A DNA stretch of 64,000 nucleotides from CALSMU01 sp965230225 (GCA_965230225.1 CBDDKM010000001.1:62001-126000); one strand, 5' to 3'. Counted from the stretch's first letter, positions 41,942-53,200 are shown. The notes: generated by a model not told the origin, from the letters alone. Program-made: numbers and translations.

Positions 41942-42949
41942 ATGTTAAAAATTGATATGCATACCCACATCATGCCTAAACACTTACCTCGTTGGGCTGA
42001 TAAGTTCGGATACGAAGGGTTTATTCATCTGGATCATCATAAACCAGGATGGGCCAAGATGATGCAAGGAGAAAGGTTTTTTAGAGAAGTAGGAGAAGAT
42101 TGCTGGGATGCTGCAGTAAGAATCAGAGATTACCAAAAACACGAAACCCAAGTTCAGGTAGTGTGTACCATTCCTGTTTTGTTTGCATACTTCGCTAAGC
42201 CCAAAGATGGATTGGAAGTTGCTAAATTTCTTAACGACGACATTGCTAACCTGGTGAATAAGTATCCAAAGAATTATGTTGGTTTGGGAACGATTCCTAT
42301 GCAAGACATTGATTTGGCTGTACAGGAGCTGCATAGAATCAAAGAGATTGGGTTGGTTGGAATTCAAATTGGATCAAACGTCGATAACAAAAACCTTAAT
42401 GAACCAGAGTTTTATCCTATTTGGGAAACTTGCGAAAAGTTGGGCTTGGCCATTTTTGTTCACCCATGGAACATGATGGGTAAAAAAGATATGGAGAAAT
42501 ATTGGTTGCCGTGGTTGGTAGGAATGCCAGCGGAAACTGCAAGAGCCATTTCTTCAATGATATTTGGTGGGATTTTTGAGAAGTATCCGAAGTTGAGGGT
42601 AAATTTTGGTCATGCGAGTGGTTCTTTTTTAGCGACCATCGGAAGAATTGAGCATGGGTTCAATTGCAGACCGGATTTAGTAGCTGTAGATAATAACGTT
42701 AACCCAAGAGAGTACTTAGGTAAGTTTTGGGTAGATTGTATTACGCATGATCCACTGATGTTGGAGTATGTATTAAAGCTGCAGGGATCGAAAAGAGTTA
42801 CTTTGGGAAGTGATTATCCATTCCCTCTTGGAGATTTAGAAATTGGAAAATTTGTAACCGAAATGGGGTTAAAAGAAAATGTGGTTGACGACATTTTCTG
42901 TAATGCTACTTTGGAATGGTTGGATTTAGATAAAAAGATGTTCTTATAA
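41942..42949 (+). CDS. ACMSD-like amidohydrolase family protein
   Basis: A 335-residue metal-dependent TIM-barrel enzyme from the ATG at 41942 (MLKIDMHTHIMP). Metal-binding motifs DMHTHI, VHPWNMMG and GSDYPFPLG, and VNFGHASGS, match 2-amino-3-carboxymuconate-6-semialdehyde decarboxylase (ACMSD), which acts in the kynurenine pathway of tryptophan breakdown. The other pathway genes are not in the window; the glutaryl-CoA-dehydrogenase-like gene at 16061 would serve further down the same route. A related decarboxylase is possible. It lies 7 nt after yidD and 1 nt before the M1 peptidase gene. Confidence 0.87.
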   Translation: MLKIDMHTHIMPKHLPRWADKFGYEGFIHLDHHKPGWAKMMQGERFFREVGEDCWDAAVRIRDYQKHETQVQVVCTIPVLFAYFAKPKDGLEVAKFLNDDIANLVNKYPKNYVGLGTIPMQDIDLAVQELHRIKEIGLVGIQIGSNVDNKNLNEPEFYPIWETCEKLGLAIFVHPWNMMGKKDMEKYWLPWLVGMPAETARAISSMIFGGIFEKYPKLRVNFGHASGSFLATIGRIEHGFNCRPDLVAVDNNVNPREYLGKFWVDCITHDPLMLEYVLKLQGSKRVTLGSDYPFPLGDLEIGKFVTEMGLKENVVDDIFCNATLEWLDLDKKMFL

Positions 42950-42950
42950 T

Positions 42951-44807
42951 ATGAAAAACTTTTGTTTAGCTGTAGTTGCGCTTGCTTTTACTTCTTGTGT
43001 TGCACAGGAAGGGTATTGGCAGCAAGAAGTAGATTATAAAATGGAAATAGACATGGATGCCGAAAAGCACCAGTTCCATGGGAAACAAACTCTTGTATAC
43101 GTGAATAATTCGCCGGATACATTAAGTCAGGTGTTCTATCATTTATACTTCAATGCTTTTCAGCCGGGAAGTATGATGGACGTAAGAAGTAGAACCATTA
43201 AGGATCCTGATCCAAGAGTGGAAGATCGGATTTATCATCTTTCTGATGCTGAAATAGGGTTTCACAAAATTAAATACGTAAAGCAAAATGGTAAGGACCT
43301 TGATTTTAAAGTAGAGGGAACCATTATGCAAGTGCAATTGGCTAAGCCAATTATGCCTGGAAAGAAAACAACTTTCGAAATGGAGTTTGATAGCCAGGTG
43401 CCATTACAAATTCGTAGAACAGGGAGAGATAATAAAGAGGGAATTGATTTTTCAATGACTCAATGGTATCCTAAGTTAGCGGAATACGACAAAGATGGAT
43501 GGCATTCGAATCCATATATAGGAAGAGAGTTCCACGGAGTATGGGGAGATTTTGATGTAACCATTACCATGGATAAAAAATATGTAATCGGGGGTACAGG
43601 ATACTTACAAAACCCACAAGAAGTTGGTTACGGGTACGAAGACACTAATAAACCACTTAAGCTTCCTGAGGGAGATAAGTTAACCTGGCATTTTAAAGCT
43701 CCTATGGTTCACGACTTTGCCTGGGCAGCAGATCCGGATTATACACATACAACAGCAAAACTGGATAATGGAACTGTACTTCATTTCCTTTATCAGGTAG
43801 ACTCAACTGAAAAGAATTGGAAAAGACTTCCAGATTATGCAGTTAAGTGTTTTGAATACGTAAATGAAAACTTTGGGGAATACCCTTACAAGCAGTACTC
43901 GGTGATTCAAGGGGGAGACGGAGGAATGGAATATCCAATGTGTACTCTTATTACCGGAGAAGGAAGCTTCGGTGGGTTGGTAAGTGTAACCGTACATGAA
44001 TCTATCCACTCGTGGTTCCAGGGGTTGTTAGCAACCAACGAATCTAAATATGAATGGATGGATGAAGGATTCTGTACGTTCGCACAGTACAGAGCGATGG
44101 AACATTTATTTAATAAAAACTCACTTAATCCTTTGTCGAGGCAATATGGAGGTTATATGAGATTGGCAGTTACCGAGAATGCAGAGCCGCTTACTACTCA
44201 CGCAGACTTTTATAAGTTAAACGGAGTATACGGAAGCAATGCTTATTCAAAAGGTTCTGTTTTTCTAAATCAATTGGGCTATATCATAGGAGAAGAAGCT
44301 TTGATGAAAGGAATGAAGCAATACTATTATCAATGGAGATACAAGCATCCAACTCCTCAGGACTTTAAAAGAGTTATGGAGAAGGCTTCGGGAATTGAGT
44401 TGGATTGGTATTTCGAGCAATTTGTTGAAACCACTAATATAATAGACTATGCAGTTAGCGAAGTAAATGAGGTGTCAGGAAAAACAGAGGTAGTGTTGGA
44501 GAGAGTAGGAGATATCCCAATGCCTTTGGATGTGGTAGTGAAGTTCAAAGATGGATCGTTAAAATGGTACTACATTCCGATGAGAATTATGCGAGGTGAT
44601 AAAGGTGCTGATATGTACGAAATTGATCGTGTAAATAAAGAGGATTGGCCATGGGTATATCCACAGTATAGTTTAAAGTTGGATGTTCCGTTAAGCGAGA
44701 TTGAGGCAATAGAAATTGATCCATCAACAAGAATGGCTGATGTGGATAGAGAAAATAACTCTTACCCGATATTGGATGATAAGCACAGTGTAAAGTTTGG
44801 TGAGTAA
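42951..44807 (+). CDS. Exported M1-family zinc metallopeptidase
   Basis: A 618-residue gluzincin with a signal peptide that may be of lipoprotein type (FTSC near residue 16). An N-terminal beta-sandwich (about 25-270) is followed by the catalytic domain with GGMEYPM (exopeptidase-type loop), the zinc motif His349-Glu350-x-x-His353 and the third ligand Glu372 in WMDEGF. M1 enzymes remove N-terminal residues from peptides. The ATG comes 1 nt after the amidohydrolase stop. The 3' end directly abuts the convergent gene at 44808. Confidence 0.95.
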   Translation: MKNFCLAVVALAFTSCVAQEGYWQQEVDYKMEIDMDAEKHQFHGKQTLVYVNNSPDTLSQVFYHLYFNAFQPGSMMDVRSRTIKDPDPRVEDRIYHLSDAEIGFHKIKYVKQNGKDLDFKVEGTIMQVQLAKPIMPGKKTTFEMEFDSQVPLQIRRTGRDNKEGIDFSMTQWYPKLAEYDKDGWHSNPYIGREFHGVWGDFDVTITMDKKYVIGGTGYLQNPQEVGYGYEDTNKPLKLPEGDKLTWHFKAPMVHDFAWAADPDYTHTTAKLDNGTVLHFLYQVDSTEKNWKRLPDYAVKCFEYVNENFGEYPYKQYSVIQGGDGGMEYPMCTLITGEGSFGGLVSVTVHESIHSWFQGLLATNESKYEWMDEGFCTFAQYRAMEHLFNKNSLNPLSRQYGGYMRLAVTENAEPLTTHADFYKLNGVYGSNAYSKGSVFLNQLGYIIGEEALMKGMKQYYYQWRYKHPTPQDFKRVMEKASGIELDWYFEQFVETTNIIDYAVSEVNEVSGKTEVVLERVGDIPMPLDVVVKFKDGSLKWYYIPMRIMRGDKGADMYEIDRVNKEDWPWVYPQYSLKLDVPLSEIEAIEIDPSTRMADVDRENNSYPILDDKHSVKFGE

Positions 44808-45422
44808 TTACCAAAAGTACCGTGCAGTTAGGCTTAGGCCTTTTAACAGATAGAATTTAGGCACAATTACCGGTCGGGTGGTTGTGCCTACGTTTTTAAA
44901 CTCCCTGAACATTCCTCCTCCTGCTCCGAATTCAGAAGCGATAGACCATTGGTCGTTTAAGCGGTAGTTGATTCCGAGGTTGGGTGCAATTCCCAGTCCA
45001 TAGTCGTCAGTTACCCAACTTCCAGTGCCCAATTGAGCTCCTCTCAATGAAACTGAGAAAAAAGCGTCTGCTCCCGCAGTTAAGGTGAGTTTGTTAATGT
45101 GTTTTTGTTTTTCTATTCCACAATACACATGTAGAGGAACGAAGTAATAGTTTCTTATGCCTCCAATTCTTTCTGTGGAGATATTGGAACCAATACCGAT
45201 TCTGTAATAGTAATCGTTTAGATGTTCCTCTTTGTATTCAACTAAATATTGGGCAATTGAGGAAAACGTATGATTTCCAGAACTTATTTCGGTAATTGTT
45301 GTTCCCAGGTTTCCTATTCCAAATCCAAGAGATTGTGATTCAGTAATGATTGAGTCTTCCTCCTGTGCTGTAGAAGTGAAGCATAGAATAGAGGTGAAAA
45401 CAAAAGCTATTGCAAACTTCAT
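44808..45422 (-). CDS. Small predicted outer membrane beta-barrel protein
   Basis: A 204-residue exported protein (signal peptide MKFAIAFVFTSILCFTSTAQ). The mature part has alternating amphipathic strands, short Gly/Asn turns (YRIGIGSNIS, GIAPNLGINYRLNDQWSIASEFGAGGG) and ends in an aromatic residue (ARYFW), typical of an outer membrane beta-barrel of 8-10 strands. No more specific family recognised. It follows the Rieske-fold lipoprotein gene by 11 bp on the same strand. Confidence 0.75.
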   Translation of the reverse strand: MKFAIAFVFTSILCFTSTAQEEDSIITESQSLGFGIGNLGTTITEISSGNHTFSSIAQYLVEYKEEHLNDYYYRIGIGSNISTERIGGIRNYYFVPLHVYCGIEKQKHINKLTLTAGADAFFSVSLRGAQLGTGSWVTDDYGLGIAPNLGINYRLNDQWSIASEFGAGGGMFREFKNVGTTTRPVIVPKFYLLKGLSLTARYFW

Positions 45423-45433
45423 AAGTTTGAACC

Positions 45434-45871
45434 TTAGTTGTAGATGTGTAGCGTATTGTTGGCTGGATTGTACGATGTTCTGTACTGATGTAGTGAGTAG
45501 GTAGCGGGGCCGTTAATTACTGCTCCATCATAAATCTGATATTGACTGCCATCACAATCACAGCTAATAGTTAGGTTAGTAGAGTCAACGCTGGCTGCAC
45601 CACAAGGGTTGTCGATGTTGTAAGTACAATGCCTGTCGTAAGCCATAAATGTTTCGGTTGTTTGTCGGTAAACTATTAGCCCTTTACTACCTCCGTTTAT
45701 ATAAACCCAACCACCAACAACATTTAAATTGGAGTAGAGGGGTAAAGAAACATTTATATATAGGTCAACTGGAACGTATGGAACCGCTTGGTTACTTTTT
45801 CTACATGAAGCTGACAGCAGAAATAATAAAAAAGAAGGAATTAACAGGAGTGTAGCTATTTTTCTTGTCAT
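45434..45871 (-). CDS. Rieske-fold lipoprotein with histidine ligands replaced
   Basis: A 145-residue lipoprotein (lipobox LSASC, Cys23). The mature part matches a Bacteroidetes family with a Rieske-like ISP fold: GGWVYINGGSKGLIVYR, the first ligand loop HCTYN (Cys82-Tyr84) and the second ligand loop SCDCDGSQYQI (Cys104, Cys106, Asp107). A functional Rieske centre needs CxH and CxxH; here the His positions are Tyr84 and Asp107, so a normal 2Fe-2S Rieske cluster is unlikely. The four cysteines (82, 90, 104, 106) could form disulfides. Likely a structural or binding role. Upstream of the barrel gene. Confidence 0.75.
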   Translation of the reverse strand: MTRKIATLLLIPSFLLFLLSASCRKSNQAVPYVPVDLYINVSLPLYSNLNVVGGWVYINGGSKGLIVYRQTTETFMAYDRHCTYNIDNPCGAASVDSTNLTISCDCDGSQYQIYDGAVINGPATYSLHQYRTSYNPANNTLHIYN

Positions 45872-45940
45872 TGGGTTTAAACATTAAATTAGGAACGATA
45901 CTTGTTTTCCGTAACTGTAAAATTACTTATTTTTACCTAA

Positions 45941-46243
45941 ATGAATTTTTTATCCAGATACATAACGCTTTTATTGCTTGCATTGTTGCCTGCGGTTGGT
46001 TTAACTCAAAGTAAGCCTCCCAAAACAGGAAACACTAAACAACAGATGAAGCGTTTGGAAAAGGTGGAGAAGCAAAAGCAAAAAGATCAGGAGAAAGCTG
46101 AGAAAGAGCTGATTAAGCAGCACACCAAAAATCAGGATAAAGAGACTCAAAAAAGAATGAAAAAGACGAAGAAAAAATCCAAGCGTCACAAAAATGGGCA
46201 GTATCAGGAGCCATTTTTTAAGAGGTTGTTCAGGAAAAAGTAG
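45941..46243 (+). CDS. Small exported basic coiled-coil protein
   Basis: A 100-residue protein: signal peptide (MNFLSRYITLLLLALLPAVGLTQ) followed by a highly charged, lysine-rich helical region (QQMKRLEKVEKQKQKDQEKA and onward) and a basic tail with FFKRLFRKK. Small Lys/Glu-rich exported proteins of this type are frequent in Bacteroidetes and have no assigned function. A near-consensus box (TATTTTTA) ends 5 nt before the ATG. Confidence 0.7.
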   Translation: MNFLSRYITLLLLALLPAVGLTQSKPPKTGNTKQQMKRLEKVEKQKQKDQEKAEKELIKQHTKNQDKETQKRMKKTKKKSKRHKNGQYQEPFFKRLFRKK

Positions 46244-46532
46244 TCTTTATAATAGTAGGTAAATACCTCATTTACCGATACCTTCTATTTCAACATTTAC
46301 CGAAAAATCATTGGAACTGACCTTTAAATCATTAACTGTTTTTTAAAATAAATGGTTGATATACATTAGTGTAATGGTTTAGTAATCTAGCGTTAACATT
46401 GGGATTCAATATTTATTTGAAAAAAAATGTTAAAAATTCACAAAGAATCGTTTTCTTTGTCTGCTAGTCTCTGAAATTACAGATGTAATTGAAGGTACTA
46501 AACGGGCTTTGTATTGAGTGAGTCGTAAAATT
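46244..46532. other. Intergenic region upstream of the TonB-dependent receptor
   Basis: No gene seen. It contains three small inverted repeats: 46258-46276 (GGTAAA/TTTACC), 46441-46459 (CAAAGAA/TTCTTTG) and 46475-46490 (AATTACA-GA-TGTAATT). These could be hairpins or operator sites for the downstream promoter. Confidence 0.4.
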
Positions 46533-46540
46533 TAATTTTG
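46533..46540 (+). promoter_or_regulatory. Promoter of the receptor / giant protein / PorV-like unit
   Basis: TAATTTTG, exact -7 box, with a -33 TTG at 46514-46516 (16-bp spacing). The box ends 4 nt before the ATG at 46545, predicting a leaderless mRNA. Confidence 0.6.
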
Positions 46541-46544
46541 GTCT

Positions 46545-49500
46545 ATGTTGAGAAAAATTACTCTTTCATTAGTAGTAACGCTGTTCGTGGCGTTAAGTTC
46601 CTTTGGACAAGGAAGTATTAAAGGTAAAGTTTTGGATGAGAGCGGAGAGCCAATTCCATTTGTTAAAGTTGTTCTTTATCAAAACGGGAATCTTAGTTCT
46701 GGAGCATCCACAGATTTCGATGGTAAGTATAAAATCAGCAACATCACACCAGGTAGTTATGATCTGGAAGTGAAATATGTTGGTTATCAAACTTACAGAA
46801 TTGAGGGCGTTATTGTTAAAGGGTCGCAGTTATTGCCACTAGACGATATTGTTCTTGTAGAGGGTACTGCCCTTAAAACAGTAGAGGTTGTAACCTATAA
46901 AGTTCCTTTGATTGATAAGGATGGGGGAGCTTCCGGAGGAACAGTAACCCGTGATGATATTGCTAGAATGCCTGGTCGTTCTGCAACATCCATTGCAACA
47001 ACAGTTGGAGGGGTACAGTCGGATGCGAATGGAAACATTACCTCGGTTCGTGGTTCTCGTGGAGATGCGAGTTACTACTATATTGATGGAATTAAAGTTC
47101 GTGGATCATCATCACTTCCAAAATCAGCGATTGAGGAAGTAAGTGTAATGACAGGGGGACTTCCTGCAAACTACGGGGATGCAACAGGGGGGATTATCTC
47201 GATTACTACAAGAGGAGCTTCTAGCTTCTTCTTTGGTGGTGTTGAGGCAGTAACTTCAGGATTCAAAGTAGGAGATAACACTTACGGATTAGATAACTAC
47301 GGTTATAACTTGATCGAAGGTATTTTATCTGGGCCGCTATTAATGAAGAAAGATTCATTAGGTGAGAAAACAGAGCCATTAATTGGATTCTTTATCTCAG
47401 GGAATTTTACAAACATTGTAGATCCAAGACCTTTCGCAGTACAACAGTACAAAATTAAAGATGACGTTAGAGCAGCATTGGTTGACCCAGAGCAGTTAGG
47501 TCCACTTAGACCAACTGGAACTGGATTTGGTGCATTCTATAATACTGATTTCTTGTCCGAAGATGATTTCGAAGCAGTTAAGTTTAGACAAAACAACCAA
47601 AGAACTAACGCTTCTCTTGCAGGAAAGATTGACTTCAATGCTGGACCAAACGTAAACTTTACAGTTGGTGGATCTGGTAACTATAGTACAAGAATGGCAG
47701 CTGATTGGAGAAACTCTCTTTTCAACTACGATAACTACCCACAGGTTACTGATGTGGATTGGAGAACTTACGCTAAATTCACACAAAGATTCCAATCTGA
47801 TATGGAAGATGGAGAATCTTCAAAGGGAGGAATTAAAAATGCATTCTACACCATCATGGTGGATTACTCTAAATCTGGACAAAGAGTACAAGATGCAACT
47901 CACAAAGACAAAATCTTTAACTACGGATACGTAGGGAAATACGAAATTTTACAAGCTAGATCTTATGAATTTACCGATATCGATGGTAATGGTGTAATGG
48001 ACAGAGTTCATAACGGATTGAACGACGTTATGGTAACATTTACTCCTTCTGCAACGAACCAGGAACTAGCGGCAATCACTTCTCAGTACTTTACTTTATA
48101 TGACGAGGTGGTTGATAACTACGAGAACTTTACTCAGTTACAAGATGGTAGAGCACTATTAAATGGAAATCTTCCACAAAGTGTATACGGACTTTGGGAT
48201 AACATTGGTACACAGTACAATGGATTCTCTAAAACAGATAACACTCAGTTCCGTTTAACTGCACAAGGATCTGCTGATATTGGAGATCACGCAATCTCAA
48301 TCGGTTTTGAGTACGAGCAACGTAACGATAAATTCTTTAGTGTTGCACCAGTTGGTCTTTGGACTTTGATGCGTCAGTTAGCTAACAACCATACTGATGA
48401 TGCGAGATCATTGGATGAAAGTGATGTTACTATTACACAATTTGGATCATTCTTCCAGTACGATTACGGAGTGTTGAATGCAGCACCGGGTGAATTCTCT
48501 GGAGATGATGCTCAAGCATTCTTTGATTATAACGTAAGAAATGCAATTGGATGGGATCACGACGGTACTAACTACTTAAACATTGATGAGCTTGATCCAA
48601 ACTTATTCTCATTAAACATGTTTAGTGCAGATGAGTTATTGAATCAGGGTAGTAACTATGTTACCTACTATGGATACGATCACGCTGGTAATAAATTAGG
48701 AAGCAAGCCAACATTCGATGACTTCTTTACTCAGAAAGATGAGTTTGGAAACTTTACTCGTCCGGTTGGAGCATTTGAGCCTATTTATATTGCAGGTTAC
48801 ATCATGGATAAATTTGCATTTGATGATTTGATCTTCAACGTAGGTCTTCGTGTTGACCGTTTTGATGCTAACCAATCTGTATTGAAAGATAAATTCTTAT
48901 TATACCCTGCACAAACTGCTGGTGAAGTAACAAACATTGGAGGGAACGATGTAACTCACCCGGATAACATTCCTTCTAATGCAGTTGTTTATGTTGATGA
49001 CATTAACAACCCAACTGGAGTAAATGGATACCGTGTAGATAACCAATGGTATAATGCAAACGGTATTGAGATTAACGATCCGGAGCAAATTTATACTAGC
49101 TCAGGAATTGCTCCATTATTGGTTCAAGGAGTTGATCCACAGGACGACATTAGTTCTATCGCTTTTGAGGATTACAAGCCTCAAATTACAGTAATGCCAA
49201 GGGTTGCTTTCTCTTTCCCAATTTCGGATGAGGCATTATTCTTTGCTCACTATGATGTTCTTTCTAAAAGACCTACAACAGGAAACAGACTTGATCCATT
49301 GGATTACTTCTACATGAGAAATAGAAACGTAGTAGTTAATAACCCGGATTTGAGACCTGAGAAAACAATTGATTACGAACTTGGATTCCAACAAGTATTG
49401 AGCAAGAAATCATCATTAAAGATTTCTGGATTCTACCGTGAGATGAGAGATCAGGTAACAATGATTAACGTGTTAGGTGGGTATCCTAGAACTTACAGAA

Positions 49501-50240
49501 CTTGGGGTAACATTGACTTCGGTACTGTAAAAGGATTAACATTAGCTTACGATTTAAGAAGATCAGGAAATATTACTCTAAGAGCATCATATACATTACA
49601 GTTTGCTGAGGGAACTGGATCAGATCCAAACTCTGCTGCTAACTTAATTAACTCTGGAGAGCCTAACTTAAGAACTATCTTCCCATATAGCTACGATCAA
49701 AGACATCAGATTGTAACTACAATGGATTACAGATATGGAGAAGGAAAAGATTACAACGGTCCTGTAGTTGGAGGAAAACAAATTTTCAAAAACACAGGTG
49801 TAAACTTAGTATCTAACTTTGCTTCAGGTACTCCTTATAGTGCACAAGAAAACATTACTGCTGCCGCACCAATTAGTCCTCTTTCTGGGATGTTGGATGG
49901 AACTGTTAATGGATCTAGAAAACCATGGCAGTTTAGAGCAGACTTGCAGATTGATAGAAACTTTATCTTAAGCTTCGGTGAAGAGAAAAAGAAATCTGCT
50001 AACTTGAATGTATACTTACTTGTAAATAACCTGTTTGACAACTTAAATATTTTGAATGTATATAGAGCAACCGGTAACCCAGATGATGATGGTTATCTTA
50101 ATGCTGCTGCATTCCAAAACTCTATTGCTCTTCAAAACGACGAAGAAGCATTTAGATACTACTATAGCTTAAAAGCAAACAATCCATTTAACTATTCAAT
50201 GCCTAGAACAATTCGTTTAGGTGCTAAACTGGATTTTTAA
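46545..50240 (+). CDS. TonB-dependent receptor with carboxypeptidase-regulatory-like N-terminal domain
   Basis: A 1231-residue outer membrane receptor. Signal peptide (MLRKITLSLVVTLFVALSSFGQ), a CarboxypepD_reg-like domain (about 23-105), a TonB plug (about 115-235, with RMPGRSATSIATTVGGVQ and VRGSRGDASYYYIDGIKVRG) and a large beta-barrel to the C-terminus. It takes up a substrate or, with the next two genes, may act in secretion or surface display. It is larger than most siderophore receptors and no SusD partner is present. Codon choice looks strongly biased (AAC, TAC, TTC preferred), suggesting high expression. First gene of a three-gene unit. Confidence 0.93.
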   Translation: MLRKITLSLVVTLFVALSSFGQGSIKGKVLDESGEPIPFVKVVLYQNGNLSSGASTDFDGKYKISNITPGSYDLEVKYVGYQTYRIEGVIVKGSQLLPLDDIVLVEGTALKTVEVVTYKVPLIDKDGGASGGTVTRDDIARMPGRSATSIATTVGGVQSDANGNITSVRGSRGDASYYYIDGIKVRGSSSLPKSAIEEVSVMTGGLPANYGDATGGIISITTRGASSFFFGGVEAVTSGFKVGDNTYGLDNYGYNLIEGILSGPLLMKKDSLGEKTEPLIGFFISGNFTNIVDPRPFAVQQYKIKDDVRAALVDPEQLGPLRPTGTGFGAFYNTDFLSEDDFEAVKFRQNNQRTNASLAGKIDFNAGPNVNFTVGGSGNYSTRMAADWRNSLFNYDNYPQVTDVDWRTYAKFTQRFQSDMEDGESSKGGIKNAFYTIMVDYSKSGQRVQDATHKDKIFNYGYVGKYEILQARSYEFTDIDGNGVMDRVHNGLNDVMVTFTPSATNQELAAITSQYFTLYDEVVDNYENFTQLQDGRALLNGNLPQSVYGLWDNIGTQYNGFSKTDNTQFRLTAQGSADIGDHAISIGFEYEQRNDKFFSVAPVGLWTLMRQLANNHTDDARSLDESDVTITQFGSFFQYDYGVLNAAPGEFSGDDAQAFFDYNVRNAIGWDHDGTNYLNIDELDPNLFSLNMFSADELLNQGSNYVTYYGYDHAGNKLGSKPTFDDFFTQKDEFGNFTRPVGAFEPIYIAGYIMDKFAFDDLIFNVGLRVDRFDANQSVLKDKFLLYPAQTAGEVTNIGGNDVTHPDNIPSNAVVYVDDINNPTGVNGYRVDNQWYNANGIEINDPEQIYTSSGIAPLLVQGVDPQDDISSIAFEDYKPQITVMPRVAFSFPISDEALFFAHYDVLSKRPTTGNRLDPLDYFYMRNRNVVVNNPDLRPEKTIDYELGFQQVLSKKSSLKISGFYREMRDQVTMINVLGGYPRTYRTWGNIDFGTVKGLTLAYDLRRSGNITLRASYTLQFAEGTGSDPNSAANLINSGEPNLRTIFPYSYDQRHQIVTTMDYRYGEGKDYNGPVVGGKQIFKNTGVNLVSNFASGTPYSAQENITAAAPISPLSGMLDGTVNGSRKPWQFRADLQIDRNFILSFGEEKKKSANLNVYLLVNNLFDNLNILNVYRATGNPDDDGYLNAAAFQNSIALQNDEEAFRYYYSLKANNPFNYSMPRTIRLGAKLDF

Positions 50241-50271
50241 TTGTTGAACACACTAAGAATTTTATTATACC

Positions 50272-53200
50272 ATGAGGAATATGAATAAAATATCAGCTCT
50301 AATTGTAGCATGTGTTTTTATAGGGAACACTGCTAATGCCTGGTACGACTGGTCCAAAAAAGGAAGTACAGGTAATACGGGGACAGGGAATTCAATTCAG
50401 GCTAAGGCAGCCAACTGTTCTCCAGCTTCTACATTCTCCTACCTAGAATTGAATAACGTAAGTGCGTTAATTGAAACAGGTGGAAGTATGTGGCAAGATC
50501 GATCAAGAGGAAATGCAGCCTACGAGGTTCCTGCTGGATCAAATGAAACAGTAATTTACTCAGGAGCACTATGGCTTGGTGGTGTGGATGTTAATAATCA
50601 GTTGAAGATTGCAGCTTTAACTTTCCGTCAGGGAAATGATTTCTGGACTGGACCGTTAACGTCAACTCCAGGAACTGGTAACATTGCAATCGGGATCAAA
50701 GATTATGGTCCTGCAGAGATTGATCCAGAAACATGTTTGGAGTATGATAATTTCTACGTTACTGAGAGAAAAGAAATTGCAGAGTTTAATGCTTGGTGGG
50801 AGTGTCAATTGGATCCTGATTGTGACTTGAATGAAAAGTTCCCTAGTTACTCAATTCCTGCAAGTATAACTAACTGGCCTGCTCACGGTGACGTTGGTAA
50901 ATTTCAAGATTTTTATTTAGCTCCATTCTACGATAGAGATGGTGATGGTGTTTATAACCCTGCTGGAGCTGGTGACTATCCATGGTATGACTTAGATAAT
51001 TCTGTAGATTGTAGAACTAGCCGTCAGGTAACTCTATTTGGAGATTACAACATGTGGTGGGTATTCAACGATAAAGGTAACATCCACACAGAAACAAGTG
51101 GAGATCCTATTGGTATGGAGATTAGAGCTCAGGCGTTTGCTTTTGCAACAAACGATGAGATTAACAACATGACTTTCTATAACTATGAGTTAATTAACCG
51201 TTCAACTCAAACTCTTACTGAAACTTATTTCGGTGTGTGGGTAGATTCAGATATAGGATGTTCTGAAGATGATTACGTTGGATGTGATGTTCAAAGAGGA
51301 CTTGGATACGCGTTTAACGCAGATGCAATTGATAATGACGGGTGTAATGGTGTTCAACCTATTGGAGCAAATCCTCCTGCAATTGGAGTTGATTTCTTCG
51401 AAGGACCTTACCAGGATAACGATGGTTTAGATAACCCATTAACTACAGATATTTCTCAGGCTAATGCTGATAAGGGAATCCCTTACGAAGGATTAGGAAT
51501 TGGATATGGAGATGGAATTATCGATAACGAGCGTTTCGGAATGAGAAGATTCGTTTACTTCGATAGAACACTTCCTGCTAACATTTTTGGAGATCCAAGT
51601 TTCGGTATTCAGTACTATAACTACTTAAGAGGAATCTGGATCGATGGTACTAAATTCTCTTACGGTGGTAACGGTCACGTTTCCGATCCAGCTTCTACAG
51701 GTATTGAGGCAGCTTACTGTTTCCCTGGAGATACCGATCCATACGGATGGGGTGTAGGTGGAACTACAGTTACTGACTGGTCTGAGATCGGTGAGTCAAA
51801 TGCGAAAGGTGATAGAAGATTCTGTCAATCAGCTGGACCATTTACATTAGAGCCTGGAGCATTAAACAACATTACAATTGGTGTTGTGTATGCAAAAGCT
51901 ACTTCTGGAGATCCATTTGAGTCTGTTGAGTTAGTAAGAAAAGCGGATGATAAAGCGCAAGCATTATTCGATAACTGTTTCCGTATTTTGAACGGACCTG
52001 ATGCTCCGGACGTAACAATTCAAGAATTAGATAAAGAGTTGATTCTTTATATTTCTAACCCTTCTACATCTAACAACTACTTAGAGCAGTACGTAGAGGT
52101 TGATCCTATTATTGCTGCGTTGAGCGATACACTGGATAACCAATACAGATTCCAGGGGTATCAAGTATATCAATTAGCGGAAGAAACTGTTGGTCCTTCT
52201 GAGTTGAATGATCCGGATAGAGCTAGATTGATTAGACAATGTGATATTAAAGACGGAGTTGGACAATTAATCAACTTTGTATTTAATGAAGACTTAGGTG
52301 CTTCTGAGCCAATTGAAATGGTAAACGGAGCTGACGAAGGAATTACTCATTCTTTCCAGGTAATGGAAGATGACTTTGCTCAGGGAGATAGAAGATTGAT
52401 TAACCACAAGAAATACTACTTCATGGTATTAGCTTATGGTTACAACAACTATAAAGATTATAACCCAACCGATCCTACTGCATTAGATGGACAACAGTTC
52501 CCTTACAAAGCAGGTCGTAAGTCGGCTTCTGGATCAATCCAGTCGTTTGTTGGGATTCCTCACATTGTATCTCCTGAGTTAGGAGGAACTATCCAAAACT
52601 CTGTTTACGGTGATGGACCAGCAATTACAAGAGTAGAAGGAAGAGGAAACGGAGGAAACATCCTTGATTTAGATGAAACTTCTGAAGCGGAAATTGTAAG
52701 CCAGTACACTCCTAAGAGAGTAACTTATGTAAACGCTAAGGGACCAGTTGACGTAAAAGTTGTTGATCCACTAAACGTTAAAGGTGGAGATTACGAAATC
52801 AGATTCATTAAGGATGGAGCTAACAACCTTGATTCTGCAACCTGGTACTTAGTAAGATTTGATAACGAAAATGGAAACGATACTATTTTCTCAGATGTAA
52901 CTATTGAAGTTGGAACTGAGCAATTAATTCCAGAGTGGGGTATTTCTGTAAATATCCAACAATATCAATACCCACAAGTTGGAGATATTGGAGGGGATTA
53001 CTCGACTGAATTATTAGAGTCAGGAATGGTATTCGAAGATTCATCACTTCAGTGGTTATCTGGAGTAGAGGATGTTGATGGTAACTTTGCTCAAAACTGG
53101 ATTCGTTCAGGAACTAGTGAGGAAGAATGTGATACTGATCTTTACCCAGACGTATGTGAGGATGGTGATCCATGTTTCTTTAACGATGAGCTAGGATGGG

